From NCBI RefSeq assembly GCF_004343585.1, contig NZ_SLYW01000005.1, forward strand, positions 124,001 through 188,000: 64,000 bases of DNA, written 5' to 3'. A program made the position numbers and the translations under genes. This document shows positions 28,301-36,871 of the stretch, piece by piece (position 1 is the stretch's first letter; each line of letters begins with the position of its first letter). The stretch comes from Neorhizobium sp. JUb45 (GTDB lineage Bacteria; Pseudomonadota; Alphaproteobacteria; Rhizobiales; Rhizobiaceae). The notes below the pieces were generated by a model. The model was given only the letters and a program-made list of their open reading frames with translations. It had not been told where the DNA came from and ran no database searches.

Positions 28301-31300
28301 CCAATGGTTTTCGGCCCGGCCTTGATGCGGCCGGCAGCATATCCGGCCGTGCAAGCGCCAAGGGAACGATCGCTGCACCGGCTGCCGATTTCGATTTGAA
28401 ATGGGCTGATGCCGCAACCACCGAGACCCGCAAGGCAGGACTTTCCGCACTTCAGCTTCAGACGGCCGGACGTTTCGAAAACAACGCCCTGACCATCGCC
28501 GATGCCAGGATTTCCGGCCCCGGCCAGCTTGGCCTGACGGCCCGCGGTTCCGTTTCGCTGAACGACGACAAGGCTGTCGATATCGATGGCGAACTGACCG
28601 ACATTCCCGCAGCGCTTGCCAATGCATTTCTTCCGAACCTCGATGCGGCCGGCCTTCTATCCGGCCGTGTGGGCGCCAAGGGCACGCTAGCTGCACCATC
28701 GGCGACCTTCGATCTCAACCTGCGCGATGCGGCCGTGCGCCAGACCCGCCAGGCCGCCGTGGGTCCGCTTGCCATTGCAGCGCAGGGGCGCTTCGAAAAC
28801 AATCGCGTCACGCTCGATACACTGTCTGGAACCGGCGAAGGTGTCGGGCTGTCTGCCAAAGGCTGGCTCGACCTTGCCGGTGATCGCCCGTTGTCGGTCG
28901 ATGCCTCCATCTCCGCGCTGCCAGCCAAACTCGCAAACGCCTTCCGGCCGGACCTGAATGCCGCCGGTTCGTTTTCCGGCACGATCAATGCCAGCGGCAC
29001 CATCTCTGCCCCCAATGCGACCGTTGATCTGACCGGCGCCGACCTCGCGGTCGGCAAAGGTCCAGCCTCGTTGACCGGCCTGCAGGCGCGCCTTAAGGGA
29101 CGTTTGGAAAATCAGGCGTTCACACTGGAAGCGGCTGACCTCAACGGACCACAGGGCCTGTCGCTGACGGCACGCGGCAATGCCGCACTGTCCGGCGATC
29201 GCAAGCTCGATATCACCGCAAACCTTGCCTCCGTACCGCTCGCTCTTGCCAACGTTTTCCGTCCCGATCTCGAAGCCAGCGGCGCCATCAACGGCGCGGT
29301 TACGGCGTCCGGCACTGTCGATGCCCCGAACGTGCGCTACGATCTCGGCACCACCGAAATCCAGACACGCCAGACCAGACAGGCAGGCGTCACAGCCTTG
29401 CAGATGAAGGCCAAGGGGAATTTCGAAAACGGCACGGCAACACTCGAAGAAACCAGCATCACCGGCTCTGGCGGCCTGTCCGCCTCGGCGACCGGCCGGG
29501 TCATTCTGAACGGTGCATCCGGCGCCCCGGCGCTGGACGTCAACGCCGATATCGCCGCCCTGCCCGCCAGCCTCGCCAACGGTTTTGTCGCAGGTCTTGA
29601 TGCCAGTGGCACGATTGCCGGCAAAGTCACATCCACCGGCACGGCGCAAGCACCTGCCATCCGTTACGACCTACGCTGGTCAGATCTTGCGCTGCGCCAG
29701 ACCCGCGCAGCCGGCCTCAATGCGCTTCAGCTGACCGCCGCAGGAACATTCGAGCAGGGCACTGCCAATCTCGAGGGCGTAAAACTGTCCGGGCCTTCCG
29801 GTCTGGCGCTCGACGCCAAGGGAACGGTCAGTCTTGCAGGCGAACGTCCGATCAGCGTCACTGCCAATGTCGCGTCATTGCCGGCAAGCCTTGCCAACAG
29901 CTTTGTGCCTGGCATCCAGACGGGCGGCGAGATCACCGGTTCGGTCACGGCCAACGGCACGATGGCGGCCCCCGCCGTCCGTTACGATCTGCAATGGAAT
30001 GGCGCGGAAATCCGCCGACAGGGTGCTGCTGGCATTTCCGGCATGAACCTCAAGGCCGCCGGCAATTTCGAAAACAACACGCTGACGCTTTCAGAAACCC
30101 GCCTGACCGGACCGCAGGGCATGTCGCTGACGGCCGGTGGTCGTGTGGTCCTCGGCGGCAAGGCAGGTCCCGTCCTCGACGTCAACGCCGACATCAACGC
30201 GCTTCCCGCCAGCATCGCCAATGGCCTCGTTCCCGATCTCGATGCCGGCGGCAAGATCACCGGCAAGGTTACCGCCCTCAACAACGCATCGACGCCCGGC
30301 GTGCAGTTCAATCTCGCCTGGGATGACGCGGCAGTAAAACAGACCCGCTCAGCCGGTCTTGCGCCTTTCCGCATCACCGCCAATGGCCGCTTCGAGAACA
30401 ATACCGTTACCGTCGATACCCGCCTTTCCGGCCAGTCCGGTCTGGCGATTTCCGGAAACGGCTCGGTCGGTCTGGCCGGCAATCGTGCCCTCAATCTCAA
30501 GGTCAATGGCGGCGTTCCCTTCGCACTTCTCGGCGCACAGCTTGCAGGTCAGGGTTTTGTGCTCGAAGGCAACGGCAATATCGACGTCAATGTCGGCGGC
30601 ACTGCAGCTGCGCCGCTCGTCACCGGGTCGGCCAGCACATCCGGTGCCCGGCTGATCGACGTCCGTCGCAATCTCGCCCTGGAAAACCTTGCCGCCAACA
30701 TCGCCTTCAACCGCGATCAAGCCACGCTCTCATCGGTGACGGCAAACCTCTCCACCGGCGGTAATGTCTCGGCGCAAGGCACGATCGGCATCAATCCGGC
30801 GGCCGGCCTGCCTGCCGACCTGACGGTGACGCTTGCCAAGGCCACCTATGTCGACGGTCAGCTTCTTGCCTCGACTGCCGACGGTCAGCTGACGGTCAAG
30901 GGTCCTCTCCTCACCAACGCCATTCTCGGCGGCCGCCTCAACCTGTCGAAGACGTCGATTACGGTTCCGGCAAAACTGCCATCCTCGCTGGCCGAACTGA
31001 ATATCAAGCAGAAAAATGCCCCGGCAGATGTCCGCCGCCAGATGGCCGAGATCCAGCCGAAGGGCGGCAGCGGCAGCAGCTCTGCGCTCGGTCTCGATCT
31101 CGTCATCAGCGCGCCGAGCGGCATTTTTGTCCGCGGTCGCGGCATCGATGCGGAACTCGGTGGCGAACTGACCGTCACCGGCACGTCGGCCGCACCGAAT
31201 GTCTCCGGCGGCTTCGAGATGCGCCGCGGCCGTATCATCATCCTGACCAAGCGACTGGATTTCACCGAGGGCAAGATCACCTTCGGCGGCGGCCTTATCC

Positions 31301-31776
31301 CCGTGCTCGATATGGAAGCAGACACCACGTCTTCGCAGACGACCATCACGGTGAATGTAGCAGGCGTTGCCAACGATCCTGATATCAGCTTCTCCTCCTC
31401 CCCTGCCCTGCCGCAGGATGAGGTTCTGGCACGGCTCGTCTTCGGCCAGTCCATGTCAAAACTGTCGCCACTGCAGATCGCCCAGCTTGCCGATGCCGTC
31501 AGCCAGCTGGCAGGCGGTGGTTCGAACTCGCTGCTGGACACGCTGCGCGCCAATCTCGGCGTCGATGATCTCGACATCAATACCGACAGTAACGGCCAGA
31601 CGACGGTTTCGGTCGGCCGCTACATCAACGACCGCACGTACCTCCAGCTTGAACAGGGTGGCAAGGCAGGTGCGCGCGCCGTCATCAATCTCGATGTCGG
31701 ACGCGGCGTAAAGCTCAAGGCCGGTGCGGGCGGCGATGGTGGTTCGGCGGGCGTATTCTATGAAAAAGAATACTAA
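25360..31776 (+). CDS. tamB: TamB: translocation and assembly module protein, repeat-expanded
   Basis: 2138 residues, much longer than E. coli TamB (about 1260). One N-terminal inner-membrane helix (about 12-35) is followed by a long periplasmic beta-rich region and the conserved C-terminal TamB/DUF490 domain (about 1750-2138, with D-E-V-L-A-R-L-V-F-G-Q). TamB bridges the envelope as a hydrophobic groove, working with TamA in lipid transport or outer-membrane protein assembly. Residues about 869-1718 are eight tandem repeats of 104-109 residues (see the repeat entry). Gene order tamA-tamB is the standard one. The start ATG at 25360 has only a distant AAGG, so translation may depend on tamA. 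Confidence 0.93.
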   Translation: MTVLFRLMKWITRAVAGVVAILLVLAVAVILFVGLAPAGGRIAADTISSLISTPDQTIRISRLKGVLSGRLRIEGVTLADREGSFGEIRNIAVDWSPLALLTATFHAEKIAIQSIALTRAPAESETPAETTTSSSSGFSLPVELKIDRFELPDIRLAEAFAGRDFSIAAHGAVDATSERVSLNFAAHRQDLPDAMAEADIVYAPEQNELKLQASIAEPQGGLIARLLRLPGNPSVAMALDGSGPLSNWTGQLDGNVDGAPVISVNGKHTLTDNGRHRLELTGGGQLQEMLPPALRPFFAGLTAIDVAARFGNGDRIDIDKGNISTGAVKVAASGALDQKGDNSLTASVAGANGPITINWPLQQNQQARLSVDNVNFTLTGAATSARFNATAAIRSAELPQGRFEQVRLQAESEDLDLVERAGSIRSRLTIARSAFANADLDRVIRSPFTLDAPIRLALPAIGLDAATVESANLNGTISGAYDLSKQAVTGNIRMTANPAVLPPAIAGKFAEAIGVEAYVNAVIGGRMALENLTIRSGTIEGHGNAVVENQTINARLAGRMPDIGKFRPDAKGAAGYDISATGPLSAMAVKGVVNSAEARVAGRLIEAFSVNIDATADPNAPRGHVGLTTRVDGKQIDAGSDVAYVSGRLSTSNLQLNVGSNKLTGALDFSEQFLPQGNLEFDFPELALLASFAGQQVQGDLRGTVNLVNAGEKPSVTVKATGNALARGGIAIASPSVDMTLPDLRALTAEGTIRAARIGVGAQALTDVVLGVKRNDAATLFDLAAQFDSAPLSTAGSITPDSRGMTVAIDHFTAKPRGIDVALSRPSRIGIADGAVSLSELTINAGNGRVVLDGQAGTNLNLTANVTTLPATLANAFVPNIDAAGAITGKIVATGTTAAPVVRYDLQWSDAQLRQTKAAGISPLLIEADGQLQDNVVTLGTTRITNPDGLSLSANGSVGLKDGGPGLDVNAEIGALPAKLANGFRPGLDAAGSISGRASAKGTIAAPAADFDLKWADAATTETRKAGLSALQLQTAGRFENNALTIADARISGPGQLGLTARGSVSLNDDKAVDIDGELTDIPAALANAFLPNLDAAGLLSGRVGAKGTLAAPSATFDLNLRDAAVRQTRQAAVGPLAIAAQGRFENNRVTLDTLSGTGEGVGLSAKGWLDLAGDRPLSVDASISALPAKLANAFRPDLNAAGSFSGTINASGTISAPNATVDLTGADLAVGKGPASLTGLQARLKGRLENQAFTLEAADLNGPQGLSLTARGNAALSGDRKLDITANLASVPLALANVFRPDLEASGAINGAVTASGTVDAPNVRYDLGTTEIQTRQTRQAGVTALQMKAKGNFENGTATLEETSITGSGGLSASATGRVILNGASGAPALDVNADIAALPASLANGFVAGLDASGTIAGKVTSTGTAQAPAIRYDLRWSDLALRQTRAAGLNALQLTAAGTFEQGTANLEGVKLSGPSGLALDAKGTVSLAGERPISVTANVASLPASLANSFVPGIQTGGEITGSVTANGTMAAPAVRYDLQWNGAEIRRQGAAGISGMNLKAAGNFENNTLTLSETRLTGPQGMSLTAGGRVVLGGKAGPVLDVNADINALPASIANGLVPDLDAGGKITGKVTALNNASTPGVQFNLAWDDAAVKQTRSAGLAPFRITANGRFENNTVTVDTRLSGQSGLAISGNGSVGLAGNRALNLKVNGGVPFALLGAQLAGQGFVLEGNGNIDVNVGGTAAAPLVTGSASTSGARLIDVRRNLALENLAANIAFNRDQATLSSVTANLSTGGNVSAQGTIGINPAAGLPADLTVTLAKATYVDGQLLASTADGQLTVKGPLLTNAILGGRLNLSKTSITVPAKLPSSLAELNIKQKNAPADVRRQMAEIQPKGGSGSSSALGLDLVISAPSGIFVRGRGIDAELGGELTVTGTSAAPNVSGGFEMRRGRIIILTKRLDFTEGKITFGGGLIPVLDMEADTTSSQTTITVNVAGVANDPDISFSSSPALPQDEVLARLVFGQSMSKLSPLQIAQLADAVSQLAGGGSNSLLDTLRANLGVDDLDINTDSNGQTTVSVGRYINDRTYLQLEQGGKAGARAVINLDVGRGVKLKAGAGGDGGSAGVFYEKEY
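27964..30513 (+). repeat. Eight tandem ~318-bp coding repeats inside tamB
   Basis: Units begin at 27964, 28285, 28603, 28918, 29233, 29560, 29878 and 30202 and the last ends at 30513; spacings are 321, 318, 315, 315, 327, 318, 324 and 312 bases, always multiples of three. Each unit starts L-P-A-x-L-A-N-x-F, then has D-x-x-G-x-I-x-G, G-T-x-x-A-P, R-Q-T-R-x-A-G, F-E-N-N and G-x-x-G-L-S-x-x-x-G. The copies differ, so the expansion is not recent as a whole. Confidence 0.9.
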
Positions 31777-32269
31777 ATCGGATCCGTCGTGCGACCGGCA
31801 TTTGCTAGAGCGGTTCATTGTTAAATGGAATCGGTTCTGTTGGCTCAAACGGAGTTGGATGGTCGCATGGCTGGCGCGCGTCGTAGCCAAAGCATACGAC
31901 CAAGCCGGCCATGCGATCAGCCGGCCCGTTTCAGCCAACCCATAAGGGCCGGGCATCTTTCCGCCGGGATCAGCGGCGATCGGCTCGCACGTACCTTCGG
32001 GCATGCACTTCGCCAATCGCCACTGCCCCGACGAAAACCTGCTCCGGCAGAACCGTTTCCATTTAACAATGAACCGCTCTAAGCAGCTGATTCCGCGCCG
32101 GCTTTCGTCGGCCGGTTTAGATTTAAGAAATACTCTTCCCCTACATTAAACTTCGAATCGATCGACAGCACATCCCGTGCCATCGACGACAAGTTTTTCG
32201 GCAACGGTCGCGTGCGCCATATCCGGTGCGTCCGCTCCGTCCAGCAAAGGGCAATGGGGTAGAAGTTTG
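31777..32269. other. Gene-free stretch between tamB and cheW
   Basis: 493 bases holding a 276-bp palindromic element (31806-32081, listed separately) and then an AT-rich stretch (about 32095-32160) that may contain the cheW promoter. No coding sequence is supported. A GGGGTAG ribosome site precedes the cheW ATG. Confidence 0.7.
31806..32081. mobile_element. MITE-like palindromic element with 34-bp terminal inverted repeats
   Basis: The ends 31806-31839 and 32048-32081 are inverted copies of each other over 34 bases with one mismatch, beginning TAGAGCGGTTCATTG. TA stands at both outer ends, as expected for an IS630/mariner-type insertion that duplicates TA. A second hairpin lies inside (31863-31916: TCGCATGGCTGGC with GCCGGCCATGCGA, inner arms GTCGTA and TACGAC). 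There is no transposase; an 85-codon open frame crossing it shows no coding character. Non-autonomous and probably present in several copies in the genome. Confidence 0.7.
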
Positions 32270-32749
32270 ATGGCTACGACGATCAATTCCGTAAGCTATG
32301 GCGATGAGAACCTGGAAATCATCGCTTTCCGTCTGCACGATCAGGAATTCTGCGTGAAGACCACGACCATCCGCGAAATCCGCGGCTGGGCACCGTCCAC
32401 GCCCATCCCGCATGCACCAGCCGACGTCATCGGCGTGATGAACCTACGCGGCTCGGTCATTCCGATCATCGACCTTGCCTACAAGCTCGGCATGAAGAGC
32501 ACCGTTGCCAACGAGCGCAGCGCCATCGTCGTTGCCGAAGTGCACAACATGGTCATCGGCATGCTGGTCGACCGCGTCTCGGACATCCTGACCATTTCAG
32601 CCACCCAGGTTCAGCCGGTTCCGGAAGTCTCCGCCTCGTTCGACAAGTCCTTCTCCGAAGGCGTTATCGCCAACGAGAACGGCATGATCTGCTTCCTGAA
32701 CCTTGCCAAGATGTTCAAGGGCACCGAGGCCGAAGACCTCGCAGCCTGA
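32270..32749 (+). CDS. cheW: CheW-type chemotaxis coupling protein
   Basis: 159 residues from the ATG at 32270 (the frame opens earlier at 32177). A single CheW domain: I-I-A-F-R-L-H-D-Q-E-F-C-V near the start, the conserved I-R-G-W and V-I-G-V-M-N-L-R-G-S-V-I-P-I-I-D-L segment, and G-M-L-V-D-R-V-S-D-I-L. CheW links chemoreceptors to the kinase CheA at the signalling arrays. It has its own terminator and is followed by a soluble chemoreceptor gene, so it may serve that receptor. The che operon itself is not in this window. Confidence 0.94.
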   Translation: MATTINSVSYGDENLEIIAFRLHDQEFCVKTTTIREIRGWAPSTPIPHAPADVIGVMNLRGSVIPIIDLAYKLGMKSTVANERSAIVVAEVHNMVIGMLVDRVSDILTISATQVQPVPEVSASFDKSFSEGVIANENGMICFLNLAKMFKGTEAEDLAA

Positions 32750-32776
32750 CTTAGCTTTTCTTGCAAAGACAAGCTG

Positions 32777-32807
32777 ACGGCCACCGTATTGCTGCGGTGG
32801 CCGTTTT
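32777..32807 (+). terminator. Rho-independent terminator after cheW
   Basis: Perfect ten-pair stem ACGGCCACCG with CGGTGGCCGT around an 8-base loop, ending in a TTTT run. Confidence 0.88.
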
Positions 32808-32986
32808 GATTCGTGGGATCTGCGAACCCTTTGTTCATCCCCTACGAAATATTGTGATTCCTGTTCACTTTGTTTCAATTTATTATTAAGTTTTAAATGT
32901 CTAAAGTAACCCTGAGATGAATCGCCGGTTGTATTCGCCTGCCCTCAGACGAACCGACGAGGACGCAAAGCCCTTGGGAGCGAAGA

Positions 32987-34771
32987 ATGTTCGGACTCGG
33001 CACGTCAGGCGCACAGCAGGTTGTCGACGCACTATCCAAATCGCAGGCCATCATCGAGTTCGATCTTCAGGGCAATATTCTCTATGCGAATGAGAATTTC
33101 TGCCGGGCGCTCGGTTATCGCCTTGAAGAGATCAAAGGTCAGCACCACCGCATCTTTTGCGACCCGGCCTATGCGGCAACCGCGGAATACCGCCAGTTCT
33201 GGAGCAATCTAGGCTCAGGCAAATTCGATGCGGGCGAGTATAAGCGCCACACCAAGGCTGGCGAAGAGATCTGGATTCAGGCCTCCTACAATCCAGTCCT
33301 GCGCGGTGGAAAACCCGTCAAGGTCGTCAAGATCGCCTCCGATATCACCGCTGCAAAGGCAAGAGCCACCGAGGACGCGGCGAAGCTTTCAGCTATTTCC
33401 AATTCCCAGGCCGTCATCGAATTCACGCCGCAGGGTGAAATCCTCGATGCCAACGACAATTTTTGCCAGGGTCTCGGTTATGCCCTTTCGGAGATCAAGG
33501 GCCGCCATCATCGCATGTTCTGCGATGCGACCTATGCCGCCTCGCCCGAATACGCCGCCTTCTGGCAGAAGCTTGCCTCTGGAGAATTCATCGCCGACGA
33601 GTTCGTTCGCTTCGGCAAGGGGGGCAAGGAAATCTGGATCCAGGCGGCCTACAACCCGATCCGTAACCTCAAGGGCCAGGTCTACAAGGTGGTGAAATTC
33701 GCCACCGACGTGACACCGCGCATGAGCGCCATCACCAGCCTCGGCAACGGCCTGAAGGCGTTGGCGGGCGGTGACCTCGAGCAAAGCCTCGACAACACTT
33801 TCGTACCGAGCATGGAAGCAACCCGTCACGATTTCAACGAGGTCGTGGCCAAGCTGCGCGCCGCCATGCAGACCGTGGCGGAAAACGCCGCCGGCATTGC
33901 AGCCTCCTCCGGCGAAATCGCCGGCGCATCCGACGACCTTGCCCGACGCACGGAACAGCAAGCCGCTTCTCTTGAGGAAACGGCAGCGGCACTGGAAGAG
34001 ATCACCACCACGGTGTCCGACTCCACACACCGCGCCGACGAGGCGGGCCGTCTGGTGACGCTGACCAAGCAGAATGCCGAGCAATCGGGCCAGATCGTCC
34101 GCGACGCCATCGCGGCCATGGACCAGATCGCCAAATCGTCCGGCGAGATCACCAACATCATCAGCGTGATCGACGAAATCGCCTTCCAGACCAATCTGCT
34201 TGCGCTTAATGCCGGCGTGGAAGCGGCGCGTGCCGGTGAAGCGGGCAAGGGTTTTGCCGTCGTCGCCCAGGAAGTACGCGAACTGGCACAGCGTTCGGCG
34301 ACCGCCGCCAAGGAGATCAAGACGCTGATCAACGCGTCCAGCGGTTACGTCACAAACGGCGTCAATCTGGTCGGGCAGACCGGATCGGCCTTGAGCGAGA
34401 TCGTCGGTCAGGTTGGCGCCATCCACACCAACGTGGCGGCAATCGTCGAGGCATCCCGCGAGCAGTCGGCCAGCCTCAAGGAGATCAACCAGGCGGTCAA
34501 CGTCATGGATCAGGCTACCCAGAAAAATGCTGCCATGGTCGAGGAAACCACTGCGGCGAGCCATTCTCTCTCATCCGAGGCCGAGAACCTGCGGCGACTG
34601 CTGCAGCAGTTCCGCATTGGTCAGGCAACGGGAGCGGTCGCCGCCGCGCCACGTTATGCAGCGCCTGCCGTGCACAACACCCGCAGCACCGCACCCTCAC
34701 GACCAGCGGTACGCACCGCCTCGAGAGGGCAGGCAATCGCCGTCGCGGATGATGGCTGGGAAGATTTCTGA
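32987..34771 (+). CDS. Soluble methyl-accepting chemotaxis protein with two PAS domains
   Basis: 594 residues with no membrane segment. Two closely related PAS domains (about 20-122 and 141-245) each carry H-H-R-x-F-C-D (H53/H54/C58 and H174/H175/C179) and E-I-W-I-Q-A-x-Y-N-P. A HAMP-like stretch (about 255-300) and the MCP signalling domain follow, with the hairpin tip E-I-A-F-Q-T-N-L-L-A-L-N-A. It ends W-E-D-F, resembling the CheR/CheB tether of rhizobial receptors. The layout recalls BdlA of Pseudomonas and cytosolic rhizobial receptors such as McpY. Sensing of redox, oxygen or metabolic state is inferred. A GGGAGCGA site precedes the ATG, and cheW lies upstream. Confidence 0.94.
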   Translation: MFGLGTSGAQQVVDALSKSQAIIEFDLQGNILYANENFCRALGYRLEEIKGQHHRIFCDPAYAATAEYRQFWSNLGSGKFDAGEYKRHTKAGEEIWIQASYNPVLRGGKPVKVVKIASDITAAKARATEDAAKLSAISNSQAVIEFTPQGEILDANDNFCQGLGYALSEIKGRHHRMFCDATYAASPEYAAFWQKLASGEFIADEFVRFGKGGKEIWIQAAYNPIRNLKGQVYKVVKFATDVTPRMSAITSLGNGLKALAGGDLEQSLDNTFVPSMEATRHDFNEVVAKLRAAMQTVAENAAGIAASSGEIAGASDDLARRTEQQAASLEETAAALEEITTTVSDSTHRADEAGRLVTLTKQNAEQSGQIVRDAIAAMDQIAKSSGEITNIISVIDEIAFQTNLLALNAGVEAARAGEAGKGFAVVAQEVRELAQRSATAAKEIKTLINASSGYVTNGVNLVGQTGSALSEIVGQVGAIHTNVAAIVEASREQSASLKEINQAVNVMDQATQKNAAMVEETTAASHSLSSEAENLRRLLQQFRIGQATGAVAAAPRYAAPAVHNTRSTAPSRPAVRTASRGQAIAVADDGWEDF

Positions 34772-34795
34772 TCCTGAAATTTCATCGTTGAATGG

Positions 34796-34823
34796 AAAAG
34801 GGCAGCCGAAGCTGCCCTTTTTT
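34796..34823. terminator. Bidirectional terminator between the chemoreceptor and the OFA transporter
   Basis: Stem GGGCAGC with GCTGCCC and a CGAA loop, with AAAA to the left and TTTTTT to the right. It serves the receptor (plus) and the formate-locus operon (minus). Confidence 0.92.
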
Positions 34824-34845
34824 ATATGCGTATCAGGAGCACGGT

Positions 34846-36504
34846 TTAGCCGAACAGCGCAAGGCTGCTCTTCAACGTGACCCAGACACCCCACAGAAGC
34901 GGAATGCCGACCACGGCCCAGGCGAAAGCCGCCTTGGCATCCAGACCACCCTTGCCGATACCGAAGGAACCGGTCGGGCCAGCGTTGGCAGCAGCAGTCT
35001 TTGCCTGCAGCGAAGCCACTTCCTCGTCCGACATGAACCACTTGTCGGCCAGCGGGCGAACGAGCGAGTTGGCAATCAGACCGAGGACCAGCATGCCGGC
35101 GAGAATGTACATCGTGCCGGAATAAAGAGCCGGGCCCGGTGCAACACCTGCGCTGATCTGCGCTTCGCGGATGTAGTTGACGACGACGGGGCCGAGAATA
35201 CCGGCAGTCGCCCAGGCAGTCAGCAGACGGCCATGGATAGCGCCGACGAACTGGGTGCCGAAGATATCCGCAAGGTAAGCCGGGATGGTCGCGAAACCGC
35301 CGCCATACATCGACAGGATGATGCCGAAGGCCAGCACGAACATCGCCTTGTTGCCCATTTCGGCAAGCGTCGGGGCAAGCGTGTAGAGGATGATGCCGAG
35401 GATGAAGAACGTGTAGTAGGTGTTCTTGCGACCCAGCTTGTCCGACAGCGATGCCCAGACGAAACGGCCACCGATGTTGAACAGCGAGATCAGACCGGTG
35501 AAGCCGGCGGCAATCGCGGCGATCTGCGTCTTCTGAGCCATGTCGAGCTGCGAGAAGGTCAGATCAGGCAGGCCGATCAGCGAACCGGCGAAGATTTCCT
35601 GCAACATCGGCGAAGCCATGCCGATGACGCCGATACCAGCCGAAACGTTGAGGCAGAGAACAGCCCAGATCAGCCAGAACTGCGGTGTCTTGTGCGCATC
35701 GCGCAGATGGACGTGCTTGCTGGTGATCATGGTCGACTTGGAAGCCGGAGCCGTCCAGCCTTCCGGACGCCAGCCGGCCGGCGGAATACGGTAACCGAAG
35801 GCACCTGCCATCATGAAGACGAAGTAGATCAGCGCCATGGCGACAAAGGTCTGCCATACGCCGACGGATACGTCGGTCTTGAAGTGGTTCATCAGCAGGT
35901 TGGCGAGCGGAGCACCGATCATGGCGCCACCACCAAAGCCCATGATGGCCATGCCGGTTGCCATGCCGCGGCGGTCCGGGAACCACTTGATGAGCGTGGA
36001 AACGGGCGAAATGTAACCGAGGCCGAGGCCTACACCGCCGATGACGCCGGCACCAACCCACATCAGCCACAGCTGATGGGTCATGACGCCGATAGCGGCA
36101 ACGAGAATACCACCGCACCAGCACAGAGCCGATACGAAACCGGCCTTGCGCGGGCCGACCTTTTCAAGCCAGCCGCCCCAGATGGCAGCGGAGCAGCCGA
36201 GCAGGACGAAGAACAGGGTGTAGATCCAGCCAAGATCCGAAACGCGCCAGTTGCACTCGGTGGTGAACAGCGCGGTGACAAGATTCATGGTGGCGCAAGC
36301 CGCATCCGGCGTGCCGGGAATGGCGCGAGACAGCGGCAGCCAGAAAACGCTGAAGCCGTAAGCCATGCCGATGCAAAGATGAATTGCCAATGCTGCCGGC
36401 GGTACGAGCCAGCGGTTAAAACCAGGTTTTGCTATAATGCGTTCGCGGTCGAGAAGACCGGCATTGCCTGCGGAACCTTCGCCCGCAGATGTTGCAACTG
36501 CCAT
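34846..36504 (-). CDS. OFA-family MFS transporter (oxalate/formate antiporter family)
   Basis: 552 residues from the ATG at 36504, fixed by a strong GGAGGA site; the frame opens at 36603. About 12 to 14 hydrophobic helices and the OFA landmarks G-W-I-Y-T-L-F-F, G-L-G-Y-I-S-P-V-S-T-L-I-K-W-F-P-D-R-R-G and G-F-G-G-G-A. Family members exchange oxalate and formate or import other carboxylates. It lies 76 bases after fdsD on the same strand, as the last gene of the formate dehydrogenase cluster, so formate (or oxalate) transport is the natural guess. No oxalyl-CoA decarboxylase or formyl-CoA transferase gene is present here. Confidence 0.85.
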   Translation of the reverse strand: MAVATSAGEGSAGNAGLLDRERIIAKPGFNRWLVPPAALAIHLCIGMAYGFSVFWLPLSRAIPGTPDAACATMNLVTALFTTECNWRVSDLGWIYTLFFVLLGCSAAIWGGWLEKVGPRKAGFVSALCWCGGILVAAIGVMTHQLWLMWVGAGVIGGVGLGLGYISPVSTLIKWFPDRRGMATGMAIMGFGGGAMIGAPLANLLMNHFKTDVSVGVWQTFVAMALIYFVFMMAGAFGYRIPPAGWRPEGWTAPASKSTMITSKHVHLRDAHKTPQFWLIWAVLCLNVSAGIGVIGMASPMLQEIFAGSLIGLPDLTFSQLDMAQKTQIAAIAAGFTGLISLFNIGGRFVWASLSDKLGRKNTYYTFFILGIILYTLAPTLAEMGNKAMFVLAFGIILSMYGGGFATIPAYLADIFGTQFVGAIHGRLLTAWATAGILGPVVVNYIREAQISAGVAPGPALYSGTMYILAGMLVLGLIANSLVRPLADKWFMSDEEVASLQAKTAAANAGPTGSFGIGKGGLDAKAAFAWAVVGIPLLWGVWVTLKSSLALFG

Positions 36505-36580
36505 TCGCACTTCCTCCCTCTGGGAAAATGATGTTTCAATATCGAACGCGACCGGCTCTCTCCCACCCGGCCGCATGATT

Positions 36581-36871
36581 TTATGCGGTGTCCCCCGGGG
36601 CACGGGATTGAACGGGCGCCTTTTCGTCGCACCCTGTGCGACGGATCAGCGCAGACGCGTCCTTGACGATTGGCAATAAACCGTCTCCGCCCTTATCGAT
36701 ATGGGCAAAAAGCTGCCGCCGCATCCTTGACTCCCAAAACTTGTTGATATGTGTCGCAATTCCCTCAGTTTGGGTATTTTTTGGCTGGGAAAGGAAGAAC
36801 GTTCCGATCTGATTGGCCATGCGAATCAGTTTCTCAGGTGTCTGGGTGCCTGCATCTGCGTCATGAGACAT
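36581..36871 (-). CDS. fdsD: Formate dehydrogenase subunit delta
   Basis: 96 residues. Family signature: K-L-I-R-M-A-N-Q-I-G-T-F-F, then a loop and I-A-T-H-I-N-K-F-W-E-S-R-M-R-R-Q-L. FdsD is a small protein encoded in NAD-dependent molybdenum FDH operons and needed for an active enzyme in related bacteria. Its start overlaps the fdhD stop by 11 bases, so translation is coupled. The C-terminus is somewhat longer than the core domain. Confidence 0.93.
   Translation of the reverse strand: MSHDADAGTQTPEKLIRMANQIGTFFLSQPKNTQTEGIATHINKFWESRMRRQLFAHIDKGGDGLLPIVKDASALIRRTGCDEKAPVQSRAPGDTA

Noticed and set aside
27964-30513. Periodic ~318-bp signal as a CRISPR or satellite array
   Set aside because: Units are far too long, differ in sequence, stay in frame and encode protein throughout, so they are coding repeats of tamB.
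31825-32082. An 85-codon open frame inside the palindromic element
   Set aside because: It spans both inverted repeats, has no ribosome site and no protein family features; it is a by-product of the element.
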